Origin: Segatella copri DSM 18205 | GTDB taxonomy: Bacteria; Bacteroidota; Bacteroidia; Bacteroidales; Bacteroidaceae | DNA length: 64,000 nucleotides | Direction of reading: 5' to 3' | NCBI RefSeq assembly: GCF_025151535.1 | Contig: NZ_CP102288.1 | Coordinates: forward strand, 2,985,501 to 3,049,500 | Part shown: piece by piece, positions 51,899-60,870 of the stretch | How positions within the stretch are numbered: the first letter of the stretch is position 1 | Layout of the letters: every line of letters starts with the position of its first letter | Translations under genes and position numbers: made by a program | The notes under the pieces: generated by a model | What the model saw: the letters and a program-made list of their open reading frames with translations, nothing else | The model's database searches: none | Told to the model about the DNA's origin: nothing

Positions 51899-52669
51899 AT
51901 GAGCAAAGGAAAATTAGCTAAGTTTGCGGATATGGAGCGTTTCGAGAACGTGTTCCAGTATCCATATAGTGTTGTAGATGACGTGCCTTTCGATATGAAG
52001 GGCAAGTGGCGTGAGATGTATTTCCACAATGATAACCCTATCGTGCTGGAGTTGGGATGCGGCAAGGGTGAATATACCGTGGAACTTGCCAAGCTCTATC
52101 CTGAAATGAACTTCATCGGTGTGGATATCAAGGGCGCACGAATGTGGACCGGTGCCAAGAAGGCGATAGAGGAAGGACAGAAGAACGTGGCTTTCCTCCG
52201 TACCAACATCGAGATTATCGACCGCTTCTTTGCTGCGGATGAGGTGCAGGAAATCTGGCTCACCTTCTCTGACCCGCAGATGAAGAATCCTCGCAAGCGT
52301 CTTACATCTACTTATTTCATGAACCGTTATCGCCATTTCCTCGTGGATGGCGGCATCATCCATCTGAAGACGGACTCCAACTTCCTCTTCACCTATACCA
52401 CTTATATGGTGGATGGCAACCATCTGCCTGTGCTCTTCCGCACCGAGGACCTCTATCATCAGGAGGGTATCGATGAGGAAACCCGTAAGATTCTCTCTAT
52501 CCAGACCTATTATGAGAGTATGTGGATAGAGCGTGGCTTGAACATCAAGTATCAGAAGTTCGCCTTGCCACGTGAGGGTGAGTTGGTGGAACCTGATATT
52601 GAGATTCCGCTGGATGATTATCGCAGTTATCGCCGTGATAAGCGAAGCTCAAAGGATACAGCGAAGTAG
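51899..52669 (+). CDS. trmB: tRNA (guanine-N7-)-methyltransferase TrmB
   Basis: 256 aa. Methylates G46 in the variable loop of tRNAs using S-adenosylmethionine. The Rossmann core shows [16 protein letters not shown] for SAM binding, [16 protein letters not shown], and the TrmB-specific [15 protein letters not shown]. The start at ATG 51899 follows the consensus promoter by 26 nt. It has a longer C-terminal tail than E. coli TrmB, rich in charged residues, as in other Bacteroidota. Confidence 0.94.
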   Translation: MSKGKLAKFADMERFENVFQYPYSVVDDVPFDMKGKWREMYFHNDNPIVLELGCGKGEYTVELAKLYPEMNFIGVDIKGARMWTGAKKAIEEGQKNVAFLRTNIEIIDRFFAADEVQEIWLTFSDPQMKNPRKRLTSTYFMNRYRHFLVDGGIIHLKTDSNFLFTYTTYMVDGNHLPVLFRTEDLYHQEGIDEETRKILSIQTYYESMWIERGLNIKYQKFALPREGELVEPDIEIPLDDYRSYRRDKRSSKDTAK

Positions 52670-52824
52670 ATTTCTACAATGATTTGAATAAGCTTCCGTA
52701 ATGCTTTGAATGTCTTTCCTCAAGCGTTATTGGCGTTTGAAGAATGCGTCATAAGTATCTGAAAGAAGTAACTGAAGTTGTTCGGAGATACAATAGAAGT
52801 TGTTGGAACAGTAAGTATCTCGAA

Positions 52825-52910
52825 GCGCACAACAGTTGATATGCGGTCGCACATCAGCTGTTGTGCGCTTGTCTTTCAGCTGTTGTGCATGCGTAGAACA
52901 GCTGTTGTGC
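52825..52910. repeat. CAGCTGTTGTGC word repeats with inverted arm
   Basis: CAGCTGTTGTGC occurs exactly at 52855-52866, 52877-52888 and 52899-52910 (period 22), and GCGCACAACAGTTGAT (52825-52840) faces ATCAGCTGTTGTGCGC (52853-52868) with one mismatch. The gap 52670-52824 also holds GAAGTTGTT and AAGTATCT words but no gene. Confidence 0.85.
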
Positions 52911-52928
52911 GGCTTTTTAATGGCAATT

Positions 52929-53930
52929 CTATTGATTGTCTTTGTTAATCAGGTTGACGACTACTTTTACCATTACATCTTTTTCCTCAGTTCTGCTTTC
53001 TGCAATCATCAGAGTCAGGGCAACGAGTGTGTTGTCGGCAATTCTCTTATGTCCATTTTCAGCATACAGAATGCCATTCTTCTCCATAAACCAAAGAAAA
53101 AGCATGGCCGCAATTCTCTTGTTGCCATCGCTGAATGAATGGTTTTTTACGACAAGGTAGAGCAGCATGGCTGCTTTTTCTTCTACCGAAGCGTAGAGTT
53201 CTTCACCACCGAAGGTTTGGTAAATCTGACCTATGCTGCTCTTGAATGAATCATCCTTCTCATTGGCAAACCATTTACTGCCTCCAAACTTTTCTTTCAA
53301 AGCATTGATGGCTTCCATTGCATTTTCGTAGGTGGCATGGAACGGCTCGGCTTGAGTCGTCTTGTCTATGAGTAATGTCTGATAATCATATTTGTCGAGA
53401 GTATCCAGGGCATAAACATAGTCGCTGATGACATTGAACAACCCGTTGTATTCGCCTTCTGAAACCTGATCTTGTAATGTAATTGCACGTGACATCAAAC
53501 GAACCACTTCTTTCAGTTCGTTGTAATTGTCTAGGCGTTTCTGGTTGATGGCGTAACCCTTGATAATGTATTGCTTCAAGATAGAGGTTGCCCAACGGCG
53601 GAAAGAGGTCGCATTCTTGCTATTCACTCTGTACCCTACCGAAATAATCATGTCAAGATTATAATAAGGAATATCACGAATGATTTGTCTCTTACCCTCA
53701 AAACGAACCTGTGCATTTTTTGCACAAGTTGACTTTTCGTCTAGTTCTTGACTCTTGTAAATGTTGCGAATGTGTCGTGTAACAGATGTTCTGTCAACAG
53801 CAAACAACTCTGCCATTTGGCTTTGTGTAAGCCAAACGGTATCATTCTCTAATTTTACATTCAGCTCTATGTTTCCCTCTGGGGAACGATAGATTTCGAT
53901 GGAAGATTTTCTCTGCTCCATACCTTTCAT
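52929..53930 (-). CDS. RhuM-Fic/Doc fusion protein
   Basis: 333 aa, soluble. Residues about 10-140 form the virulence RhuM domain with an HTH-like WLTQSQMAELFAVDRTSVTRHI and IPYYNLDMIISVGYRVNSKNATSFRRWA. The C-terminal part is a Fic/Doc domain with the complete motif HSFSDGNKR (residues 264-272). Doc-type enzymes phosphorylate and Fic-type enzymes AMPylate protein targets. No inhibitory [S/T]xxxE[G/N] motif or separate antitoxin was recognised, so the N-terminal domain may control it. It stands alone with its own promoter. Confidence 0.88.
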   Translation of the reverse strand: MKGMEQRKSSIEIYRSPEGNIELNVKLENDTVWLTQSQMAELFAVDRTSVTRHIRNIYKSQELDEKSTCAKNAQVRFEGKRQIIRDIPYYNLDMIISVGYRVNSKNATSFRRWATSILKQYIIKGYAINQKRLDNYNELKEVVRLMSRAITLQDQVSEGEYNGLFNVISDYVYALDTLDKYDYQTLLIDKTTQAEPFHATYENAMEAINALKEKFGGSKWFANEKDDSFKSSIGQIYQTFGGEELYASVEEKAAMLLYLVVKNHSFSDGNKRIAAMLFLWFMEKNGILYAENGHKRIADNTLVALTLMIAESRTEEKDVMVKVVVNLINKDNQ

Positions 53931-53975
53931 TATTTAAATGTCCTTACTCTAGTACCCAACTTTTGGATAATTTGG

Positions 53976-54007
53976 CAAAGATACGATTATTATATGATAC
54001 CTACAAG
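53976..54007 (-). promoter_or_regulatory. Promoter of the RhuM-Fic gene
   Basis: CTTG (54004-54007)-N20-TATCTTTG (53976-53983) on the minus strand; start codon at 53930. Confidence 0.65.
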
Positions 54008-54195
54008 GTTTTCGACTATTTTTTTCTTCTTTTTGACGAAATTTGCGAAAGATTGAAATGGAAGGAATGTTTTGTTTTTGATTACTTCCAGATTAAATAT
54101 CAGGACTAGTCTTAGGTTAGGGATATGTATAGTATGTTATGTTCTTCCTATACCTTTGTTAAATCCGGGAATAATCTTGTTGAATTCAAGAAAAA

Positions 54196-54239
54196 AAGGT
54201 GGAAATGCTTGGCGTTTCCACCTTATTTTATTATATTTG
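54196..54239 (+). promoter_or_regulatory. GH3 promoter overlapping a hairpin
   Basis: TTG (54209-54211)-N20-TATATTTG (54232-54239). The upstream element lies in the loop of a perfect 10-bp hairpin AAGGTGGAAA / TTTCCACCTT (54196-54205 with 54215-54224). The hairpin could end an upstream transcript, but 54010-54190 contains no convincing gene. Confidence 0.55.
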
Positions 54240-54340
54240 CAGCAAGTTTTTGAAGAAATGCAGTATTCTCAGGGACTGCATGGAACTGCCGAAACGACTA
54301 AAAGAACAGAAAAGTAATAACTAACGAAATAAACGACAAA

Positions 54341-56695
54341 ATGATGAACTACAAGAAATTGGCTCTTACCGTTGCGGCTGGAGCGATGGCAACTACAATG
54401 ATGGCGCAATCAGCACCCAAACTGAATGCCAATAACATCTACGAAGTGATCAAGGCGATGACCTTGGAAGAAAAAGCCCAGATGCTGGTGGGCGGTGGTA
54501 ACGATGGATTCGTGGGCAGTGGCGCTATGCTCGGACATCAGAAGAAGTTCGTGCCGGGTGCTGCGGGTATTACTGTAGCCATCCCTCGCCTCGGCATTCC
54601 TACTACCGTTCAGTGTGATGGTCCTGCCGGTGTTCATATCGATGCTCATCGAGAAGGTGACAACCGTAGCTACTTTGCCACCGGTTTCCCTATCGGAACC
54701 TGTCTGGCTTCTACCTGGAACACCGACCTGGTGCGCAAGGTGGGTGAGGCAATCGGTAATGAAACCCTGGAGTATGGCTGTGATGTTGTGCTCGGACCGG
54801 GTATGAACCTGCATCGCAATCCGCTCTGTGGCCGTAACTTTGAGTATTATTCAGAAGACCCAATCGTAACTGGTCTTATTGGAACCGCCTTTGTACAGGG
54901 TGTACAGAGTCAGGGCGTGGGTGTAAGTGCCAAGCACTTTGCTGTAAACTCTCAGGAAACTGACCGTACCAAGGTGGATGAGCGATTGAGCCAGCGTGCT
55001 CTCCGTGAGTTGTATCTGAAGGGTTTCGAGATGATGGTTCGCAAGAGCAATCCTTGGACTATCATGTCTGCCTATAATAAGATTAACGGTGTCTATGCCC
55101 AGGGCAACAAGGAACTCTTGACCGATATTCTCCGCAACGACTGGGGATATAAGGGAATCGTGGAGACCGACTGGATTGGTAAGCGTGCCGACCTTCCTCT
55201 GGAACAGGAAGTTGAGGCAGGCAACGACCTGATGATGCCGGGTTATCCAGCTCAGGTGCAGGATATTGTTGATGCAGTAAAGAATGGCAAGTTGGATATC
55301 AAGGATGTGGATCGCAATGTTCGCCGTATGCTCGAATATATCGTGAAGACTCCTCGATTCAAGGGATATAAATATAGTGGTGAGCCAGACTTGAAGGCTC
55401 ATGCTGCCATCACCCGTCAGAGTTCTACCGAGGGTATGGTGCTCCTGAAGAATGATGCCGCTCTTCCTATCCAGGGCTTGAAGACCGTGGCGCTCTTCGG
55501 TGTCAACTCTTACGACTTCATGTCGGGTGGTCTTGGCAGTGGAGCCGTTAATGTAGGCTATTCTGTAGATATGGTTACCGGTTTGAAGAATATCGGCGTG
55601 GCAACTACTCCTCAGCTTACGGAAATCTATCAGAATTATGTGAAGTATGCCAAGGCTAAGTTGAAGGCAGACAAGAATCCGATGATGTGGTTCCTGGATC
55701 AGGGTCAGCCAAAGCTCGATGAAATCGAGATTACCGAGCGTTGTGTGGCAAGCGAGGAGCCAAAGGCTGACGCTGCCATCATCACCATCGGCCGTCAGGC
55801 AGGTGAGGGTATGGATCGTCAGATCAATGGTGAGTTCAACCTCAGTCAGATAGAGCAGGATATGATTTTCCGTGTATCTGATGCTTTTCATGCCAAGGGT
55901 AAGAAGGTGATTGTCATCATCAACTCTGGTTCTGTGATGGAGACTGCCAGTTGGAGAGACCGTGTGGATGCTATTCTCGTAGCTTGGCAGCCAGGTATCG
56001 AGGGTGGTAACTCTGTAGCTGATATCCTGACCGGTAAGGTGAATCCATCGGGTAAGTTGACCATGACCTGGCCTATCGCTGCTACTGATCATCCTTCTAC
56101 TGCCAACTTTGCCAAGGATTACGATATGTACACCTACAAGAATCTGTTGGATTGGAGCAAGGGTAACATCAAGGGTTACGACTATAGCAACCACGAGGAG
56201 GATATCTACGTAGGTTATCGCTACTTTGATACCTTCAAGAAGAATGTGGCTTATCCTTTCGGTTATGGTTTGAGCTATACTACCTTCGAGTTTGGCAAAC
56301 CATCTGTTAAGGCAAAAGGCAATAACATTGAGGTTAGCGTAACCATCAAGAATACCGGTAAGGTTGCCGGCAAGGAAGTTGCTGAGGTTTATGTCACCGC
56401 TCCAAAGAGCGCTTATGAGAAGCCAGCCAAGGAACTCAAGACCTTCGGCAAGACCAAGTTGCTGAATCCAGGTGAGAGCCAGACTTTGAAGATGACCCTC
56501 GAAAAGCGCGATCTTGCCAGCTTCGATGAGGCCAACAGCCAGTGGAAGGTAGATGCAGGTAACTATCTCTTCAAGGTAGGTAGTGATGTAGAGAACATCA
56601 AGGGTACTGCTACTTTGAAGGTGACAGAATATACCGAGAAGACAAGCAATGCTTGCGCTCCTAAGGTTCAGTTGAACTATCTTCGCAAAAAGTAA
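54341..56695 (+). CDS. GH3-family beta-glycosidase
   Basis: 784 aa with signal peptide (to about TTMMAQ). GH3 N-terminal barrel with GVHIDAHREGDNRSYFATGFPIGTCLASTW, GPGMNLHRNPLCGRNFEYYSEDP and AKHFAVNSQETDR, and nucleophile Asp in YKGIVETDWIG. The alpha/beta sandwich follows (FGVNSYDFMSGGLGSGAVN), then a fibronectin III-like C-terminal domain (YPFGYGLSYTTFEF, EVAEVYVTAPKSAYEKPAKELKTFGK). Periplasmic beta-glucosidase or beta-xylosidase; the xylan locus 5 kb away makes xylosidase plausible but this is not shown. Confidence 0.92.
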   Translation: MMNYKKLALTVAAGAMATTMMAQSAPKLNANNIYEVIKAMTLEEKAQMLVGGGNDGFVGSGAMLGHQKKFVPGAAGITVAIPRLGIPTTVQCDGPAGVHIDAHREGDNRSYFATGFPIGTCLASTWNTDLVRKVGEAIGNETLEYGCDVVLGPGMNLHRNPLCGRNFEYYSEDPIVTGLIGTAFVQGVQSQGVGVSAKHFAVNSQETDRTKVDERLSQRALRELYLKGFEMMVRKSNPWTIMSAYNKINGVYAQGNKELLTDILRNDWGYKGIVETDWIGKRADLPLEQEVEAGNDLMMPGYPAQVQDIVDAVKNGKLDIKDVDRNVRRMLEYIVKTPRFKGYKYSGEPDLKAHAAITRQSSTEGMVLLKNDAALPIQGLKTVALFGVNSYDFMSGGLGSGAVNVGYSVDMVTGLKNIGVATTPQLTEIYQNYVKYAKAKLKADKNPMMWFLDQGQPKLDEIEITERCVASEEPKADAAIITIGRQAGEGMDRQINGEFNLSQIEQDMIFRVSDAFHAKGKKVIVIINSGSVMETASWRDRVDAILVAWQPGIEGGNSVADILTGKVNPSGKLTMTWPIAATDHPSTANFAKDYDMYTYKNLLDWSKGNIKGYDYSNHEEDIYVGYRYFDTFKKNVAYPFGYGLSYTTFEFGKPSVKAKGNNIEVSVTIKNTGKVAGKEVAEVYVTAPKSAYEKPAKELKTFGKTKLLNPGESQTLKMTLEKRDLASFDEANSQWKVDAGNYLFKVGSDVENIKGTATLKVTEYTEKTSNACAPKVQLNYLRKK

Positions 56696-56746
56696 TTGTC
56701 AAGTGAATAAAGCAAAATGACTTGATTGGAAAAAGAAAGTATAATC

Positions 56747-56780
56747 AACTCTCATCTTTTTAGAAAGGTGGGAGTTTTTT
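56747..56780 (+). terminator. Terminator after the GH3 gene
   Basis: AACTCTCATCTTT pairs with AAAGGTGGGAGTT (two G-U pairs), 3-nt loop, then a T-run. Confidence 0.85.
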
Positions 56781-56793
56781 TATCTTAATTTAT

Positions 56794-56824
56794 TTTGTCC
56801 TTCACCTATTTTGTTGTAACTTTG
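56794..56824 (+). promoter_or_regulatory. Promoter of the phosphoglycerate mutase gene
   Basis: TTTG (56794-56797)-N19-TAACTTTG (56817-56824): full consensus, overlapping the ATG at 56795, which therefore cannot be the start. Confidence 0.8.
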
Positions 56825-56860
56825 CAGTCGAAATTCGAATTTAAATCATTTTATGTAATT

Positions 56861-58384
56861 ATGGCAAAAAAAGCTCTTTTAATGATTCTCGACGGATGGG
56901 GAATCGGTAAGCATGATAAGGGTGATGTTATCTACAAGACTCCAACTCCTTATCTCGATTATTTGACAGCAGTTTCAGCACATTCTACTCTCCAGACTTG
57001 TGGCGAGGACGTAGGTCTTCCTAACGGTCAGATGGGTAATTCAGAGGTTGGTCACCTCAACATCGGTGCTGGTCGTGTGGTATATCAGGACCTCGTTAAG
57101 ATCAACAAGGCTTGCGAGAGCGGTGACATCTTGAAGAATCAGGAGATCATCAACGCTTACAGCTATGCTCAGAAGACAGGTAAGAAACTCCACTTGATGG
57201 GCTTGACTTCTACCGGTGGTGTTCACTCTTCTTTGGATCACCTCTTCAAGTTGATTGAGATTGGTAAGGAATATGGTTTGAAGGAGACATACGTTCACTG
57301 CTTCATGGATGGCCGTGATACAGACCCTAAGAGCGGTAAGGGCTTCATCGAGGAGGTTCAGGCTTGCTGCGACAAGAATGGTGCACACATCGCAAGCATC
57401 GTAGGTCGTTTCTATGCTATGGACCGTGACAAGCGCTGGAACCGTGTGAAGGAAGCATACGACTTGCTCGTTGAGGGTAAGGGTAAGCAGGCTGACGATA
57501 TGGTGAAGGCAATGCAGGAGAGCTATGATGAGGACGTAACTGACGAGTTCATCAAGCCAATCAATAACTCAAAGGTTGACGGTACTATCCAGGAGGGTGA
57601 TGTTGTTATCTTCATCAACTACCGTAACGACCGTGCCAAGGAGTTGACCCAGGTATTGACTCAGCAGGATATGCCAGAGGAAGGCATGCACACCATCAAG
57701 GACTTGCAGTACTACTGCATGACTCCATACGATGCAAGCTTCCAGGGCGTTCACATCCTCTTCCCTAAGGAGAACGTAATGAATACTCTCGGCGAGTACT
57801 TGAGCGCTCAGGGCAAGAAGCAGCTCCACACTGCAGAGACAGAGAAGTATGCTCACGTAACATTCTTCTTCAATGGTGGTCGTGAGACTCCATACGAGGG
57901 CGAGGACCGTATCCTGGTTCCTTCTCCAAAGGTAGCTACATACGACTTGAAGCCAGAGATGAGCGCTTACGAGGTAAAGGATAAGTTGGTTGGTGCTATC
58001 AACACTCAGGAGTACGACTTCATCGTTGTAAACTTCGCTAATGGTGATATGGTAGGTCACACAGGTATCTACAACGCTATCGCTAAGGCTGTTCACGCTG
58101 TTGACAACTGTGTAAAGGACGTTATCGAGGCTGCCAAGGCTAACGATTATGAGGCTATCATCATCGCTGACCACGGTAATGCAGACCACGCTATCAACGA
58201 GGACGGTACACCAAACACCGCTCACTCTTTGAACCCAGTTCCATTCATCTACGTAACTGACAACAACTCAGCTACCGTTAAGGATGGCCGTTTGGCAGAC
58301 GTTGCTCCTTCTATCCTCCACATCATGGGCTTGGAGAAGCCTGCAGATATGACAGGTGAGAACTTGATTTCTGACAACAAGTAA
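56861..58384 (+). CDS. gpmI: 2,3-bisphosphoglycerate-independent phosphoglycerate mutase
   Basis: 507 aa glycolytic enzyme interconverting 3- and 2-phosphoglycerate with two Mn2+ ions. Alkaline-phosphatase fold: metal ligand Asp11 (MILDGWG), phosphoserine Ser61 in [40 protein letters not shown] and [13 protein letters not shown]. Start at 56861 follows the promoter by 36 nt. Codon choice is more uniform than in neighbours (GGT, AAC, GAC, TAC, AAG), as expected for a highly expressed gene. Confidence 0.96.
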   Translation: MAKKALLMILDGWGIGKHDKGDVIYKTPTPYLDYLTAVSAHSTLQTCGEDVGLPNGQMGNSEVGHLNIGAGRVVYQDLVKINKACESGDILKNQEIINAYSYAQKTGKKLHLMGLTSTGGVHSSLDHLFKLIEIGKEYGLKETYVHCFMDGRDTDPKSGKGFIEEVQACCDKNGAHIASIVGRFYAMDRDKRWNRVKEAYDLLVEGKGKQADDMVKAMQESYDEDVTDEFIKPINNSKVDGTIQEGDVVIFINYRNDRAKELTQVLTQQDMPEEGMHTIKDLQYYCMTPYDASFQGVHILFPKENVMNTLGEYLSAQGKKQLHTAETEKYAHVTFFFNGGRETPYEGEDRILVPSPKVATYDLKPEMSAYEVKDKLVGAINTQEYDFIVVNFANGDMVGHTGIYNAIAKAVHAVDNCVKDVIEAAKANDYEAIIIADHGNADHAINEDGTPNTAHSLNPVPFIYVTDNNSATVKDGRLADVAPSILHIMGLEKPADMTGENLISDNK

Positions 58385-58407
58385 AAACGATTTTATATAC
58401 CTCAAAA

Positions 58408-58469
58408 AAGTATCCTAAGATACTTGGCCAAGTATCTTAGGATACTTGCATAAGTATCTTAAGATACTT
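58408..58469. repeat. Triple 18-nt palindromic word AAGTATCNTAAGATACTT
   Basis: 58408-58425 and 58430-58447 are exact inverted repeats (loop GGCC); 58452-58469 is a third, self-palindromic variant. It may terminate gpmI, though the T-run is short. Confidence 0.88.
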
Positions 58470-58486
58470 TTGAATTTATATTAAGT

Positions 58487-59152
58487 ATGAACGTAAAGAT
58501 AGAAGAAAGTTGGAAACAGCATATAGGAGAAGAGTTCGACAAGCAGTATTTTGTTGACCTCACCAACTTCGTGAAAGAGGAATACCTGCGTACGCCCTGT
58601 TATCCTCCTGGCCGCTTGATTTTCAATGCCTTCAATCTCTGTCCTTTTGATGATGTGAAGGTAGTGATTATCGGACAGGATCCATACCATGAGCCGGGTC
58701 AGGCGATGGGACTGAGTTTCTCTGTGCCGGATGGAATCACTTTTCCACCATCATTGATTAATATATTCAAGGAGATTCAGATGGATCTCGGTACTCCGAT
58801 GCCAGCCACGGGCGATTTAACCCGCTGGGCAAAGCAGGGAGTATTGTTGCTCAACGCCACGTTGACCGTTCGTGCCCATCAGGCAGCGAGTCATCAGCGC
58901 AAAGGCTGGGAGGAGTTTACCGATGCAGCCATCCAGGCGCTCAGCAAGGATAAGGAGCACCTGGTGTTTATCCTTTGGGGCGGTTATGCCCGGAGCAAGG
59001 CGAAACTCATCGATACAAGCAAGCATCTGATATTGGAAAGCGTTCATCCTTCGCCATTATCAGCCAACAGAGGCGGATGGTTTGGCAATCATCATTTCTC
59101 ACGCTGCAATGCGTATCTGCAGCAGAACGGAATTGCGCCTATCCAATGGTAG
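58487..59152 (+). CDS. ung: uracil-DNA glycosylase
   Basis: 221 aa, family 1 UDG that removes uracil from DNA to start base-excision repair. Water-activating loop IIGQDPYHEPGQAMGLSFSVP (Asp65), LLLNATLTVR for uracil stacking, and the DNA-intercalating loop HPSPLSANRGGWFGNHHFSRCN. All catalytic motifs are intact and length is normal. Confidence 0.97.
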   Translation: MNVKIEESWKQHIGEEFDKQYFVDLTNFVKEEYLRTPCYPPGRLIFNAFNLCPFDDVKVVIIGQDPYHEPGQAMGLSFSVPDGITFPPSLINIFKEIQMDLGTPMPATGDLTRWAKQGVLLLNATLTVRAHQAASHQRKGWEEFTDAAIQALSKDKEHLVFILWGGYARSKAKLIDTSKHLILESVHPSPLSANRGGWFGNHHFSRCNAYLQQNGIAPIQW

Positions 59153-59168
59153 GTACACCTATTAATAT

Positions 59169-59194
59169 ATAGCTATCCACTCATGGGTAGCTAT
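59169..59194 (+). terminator. Probable terminator after ung
   Basis: ATAGCTATCC pairs with GGGTAGCTAT (one G-U) and is followed by CATTATTTTTATT. Confidence 0.6.
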
Positions 59195-59244
59195 CATTAT
59201 TTTTATTATCCACTCAAAGAAATTTATTCATCTCAAAAAACATT

Positions 59245-59880
59245 ATGAAGAAAGACGAACTGCGTATTCTGCAGGTGGGCAACGTGTTGGTTTCACCTGA
59301 TATTATCACCGAAAAATTCTGTTGCGACCTTGATGCCTGCAAGGGCGAATGCTGCATTGAAGGCGATGCGGGAGCTCCTGTTACCCTGGATGAGATCATG
59401 GAGATAGAGAATGCGCTGGATGTGGTTTGGGATGATCTCTCGGCTTCTGCCCAGGCTATCATAGATAAGCAGGGCGTGGCTTATACCGATATTGAAGGCG
59501 ATTTGGTGACGAGCATCGTGAATGGTAAGGATTGCGTGTTTACCTGCTACCAGGATTTGAAAGACCTGGGCGATGGACATACGATTCCGAATTGTTGTCT
59601 CTGTGCCTTGGAGCGTGCTTATCGCGAAGGAAAGTCGAAGTTCAAGAAGCCTATCTCCTGTGCTTTGTATCCAATCCGTGCCAAGGATTTCGGCAACGAG
59701 GTGTATGGCATCAACTATAACAAGTGGCGCATCTGCAAGGATGCCATCAAGAAAGGTGAGGAGTTGAACCTTCCTGTTTATAAGTTCCTGGAGGGTCCGC
59801 TGGTAGAGAAGTTCGGCAAGGAATGGTATGATGAGCTTTGCGAAGTGGCAGAGCAAGTGCTTGCCGAATTAGAAGACTAA
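59245..59880 (+). CDS. DUF3109 Cys-rich protein
   Basis: 211 aa, cytoplasmic. Many cysteines in fixed positions (CCDLDACKGECCIEGDAGAPV near residue 26, CVFTCY, NCCLCALERAYREGKSKFKKPISCALYPIR) suggest a metal or Fe-S site similar to YkgJ-type zinc/iron chelating proteins. Conserved across Bacteroidota; function unknown. Terminator at 59891-59920. Confidence 0.88.
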   Translation: MKKDELRILQVGNVLVSPDIITEKFCCDLDACKGECCIEGDAGAPVTLDEIMEIENALDVVWDDLSASAQAIIDKQGVAYTDIEGDLVTSIVNGKDCVFTCYQDLKDLGDGHTIPNCCLCALERAYREGKSKFKKPISCALYPIRAKDFGNEVYGINYNKWRICKDAIKKGEELNLPVYKFLEGPLVEKFGKEWYDELCEVAEQVLAELED

Positions 59881-59890
59881 ATTCAGTTAG

Positions 59891-59920
59891 AGACTTTGGA
59901 AGATAATAGTTCCGAAGTCT
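59891..59920 (+). terminator. Terminator of the DUF3109 gene
   Basis: AGACTTTGGAA / TTCCGAAGTCT (one G-U), 8-nt loop, followed by TTTTTG. Confidence 0.85.
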
Positions 59921-59938
59921 TTTTTGTTTTATAAAAAA

Positions 59939-59978
59939 AGAGATTTCGAAACGCTGTTGAGCTTATTCCGAAATCTCT
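59939..59978 (-). terminator. Terminator overlapping the end of the rhamnosidase-N-like gene
   Basis: AGAGATTTCG / CGAAATCTCT with a T-run on the minus strand; one arm lies within the last codons and stop of the gene ending at 59963. Confidence 0.8.
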
Positions 59979-60856
59979 AATCCTTCTATATTTGTGATAT
60001 TACTTCTTCTAAAACCTTTATCCCAAGTTATCACGAAATCTTTTTGATGCTCAGCATGGAAACGGTAATAGGCTTGCTCGTCCATTTCGCCACTGCATAC
60101 ATATTGGTTTCCGTTAATATGAAGTGTTGTTCCTTTGCTGGCATTGCGTATCGTGAGCCGGATGGTTCCACGGAACGGACGTCCGAAGTCTATACGGCAT
60201 CCCTGATGATCGAATTCCTCCTGGTATGGTTCTAATACCATTTGAAGTTTGTTCTGGGTGAGGTATGGCAGCTGGTCAACAAAGATATAGTTTGTTGAAT
60301 CTTTGAAAGCACCTGTCGGATGAACCCATCCTGAAGATTGGTATTCAGCCGATTTCCACTCAGTAGTGTATATTCTATTGTCAAAGTGTTCCTTTTCGTT
60401 GTAACTGCCGCCTTTCAGGGGTTTGCACCACCATGTTTCGTCTGCTTTATGATAAAAAGGAACAGAGTCTGTATACCAGCCATGAAGTTCCAGCGAGAGT
60501 TGTTTGCTCTTATTTCTTATTCTTCCTGGTGCATACCAGACCGCAATAATATTTTCACCCTTTTTCAGATATCTGGAGATATCTATTGTTTGCATCAGAA
60601 GGATGCTGTCTCTGGCTCCTTCGTTGAAAATGCTTGGCGTAGCATTTCTTTCGTTGATGTATAGACGGGTATTTCCTCCACTTGCTATGTTTATCTCAGC
60701 CTTTAAAGGCTTTTGATCAAGATGATAGATTTTCCTGTATAATATCTCAGAAGAATCGTTGGGGAATGGGTATGATACCCAATGGGTACCGAATTCCTGT
60801 GCATAGGAATTCAGCACCCAGAGAGTTGTAAAGATGAGAATTGTAAAATATCTCAT
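59963..60856 (-). CDS. secreted beta-sandwich protein resembling the N-terminal part of GH78 rhamnosidases
   Basis: 297 aa with signal peptide (to about NSYAQ). The sequence ILYRKIYHL, AEINIASGGNTRLYINERNA, IDISRYLKKGENIIAVWYAPG and SAEYQSSGWVHPTGAFKDS matches the lectin-like domains that precede the catalytic (alpha/alpha)6 barrel in alpha-L-rhamnosidases, but no barrel follows. It starts 14 nt after the GH95 stop, so the two form an operon. Either a binding protein or a remnant; the intact frame and terminator favour a functional small protein. Confidence 0.7.
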   Translation of the reverse strand: MRYFTILIFTTLWVLNSYAQEFGTHWVSYPFPNDSSEILYRKIYHLDQKPLKAEINIASGGNTRLYINERNATPSIFNEGARDSILLMQTIDISRYLKKGENIIAVWYAPGRIRNKSKQLSLELHGWYTDSVPFYHKADETWWCKPLKGGSYNEKEHFDNRIYTTEWKSAEYQSSGWVHPTGAFKDSTNYIFVDQLPYLTQNKLQMVLEPYQEEFDHQGCRIDFGRPFRGTIRLTIRNASKGTTLHINGNQYVCSGEMDEQAYYRFHAEHQKDFVITWDKGFRRSNITNIEGLEISE

Positions 60857-60870
60857 AGATTATTATTTGT

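Noticed and set aside
54072..54317. 81-codon frame upstream of the GH3 gene
   Set aside because: It runs through the GH3 promoter and its hairpin and resembles no protein.
54851..56194. 447-codon open frame opposite the GH3 gene
   Set aside because: Antisense shadow of a clear GH3 coding region, no motifs.
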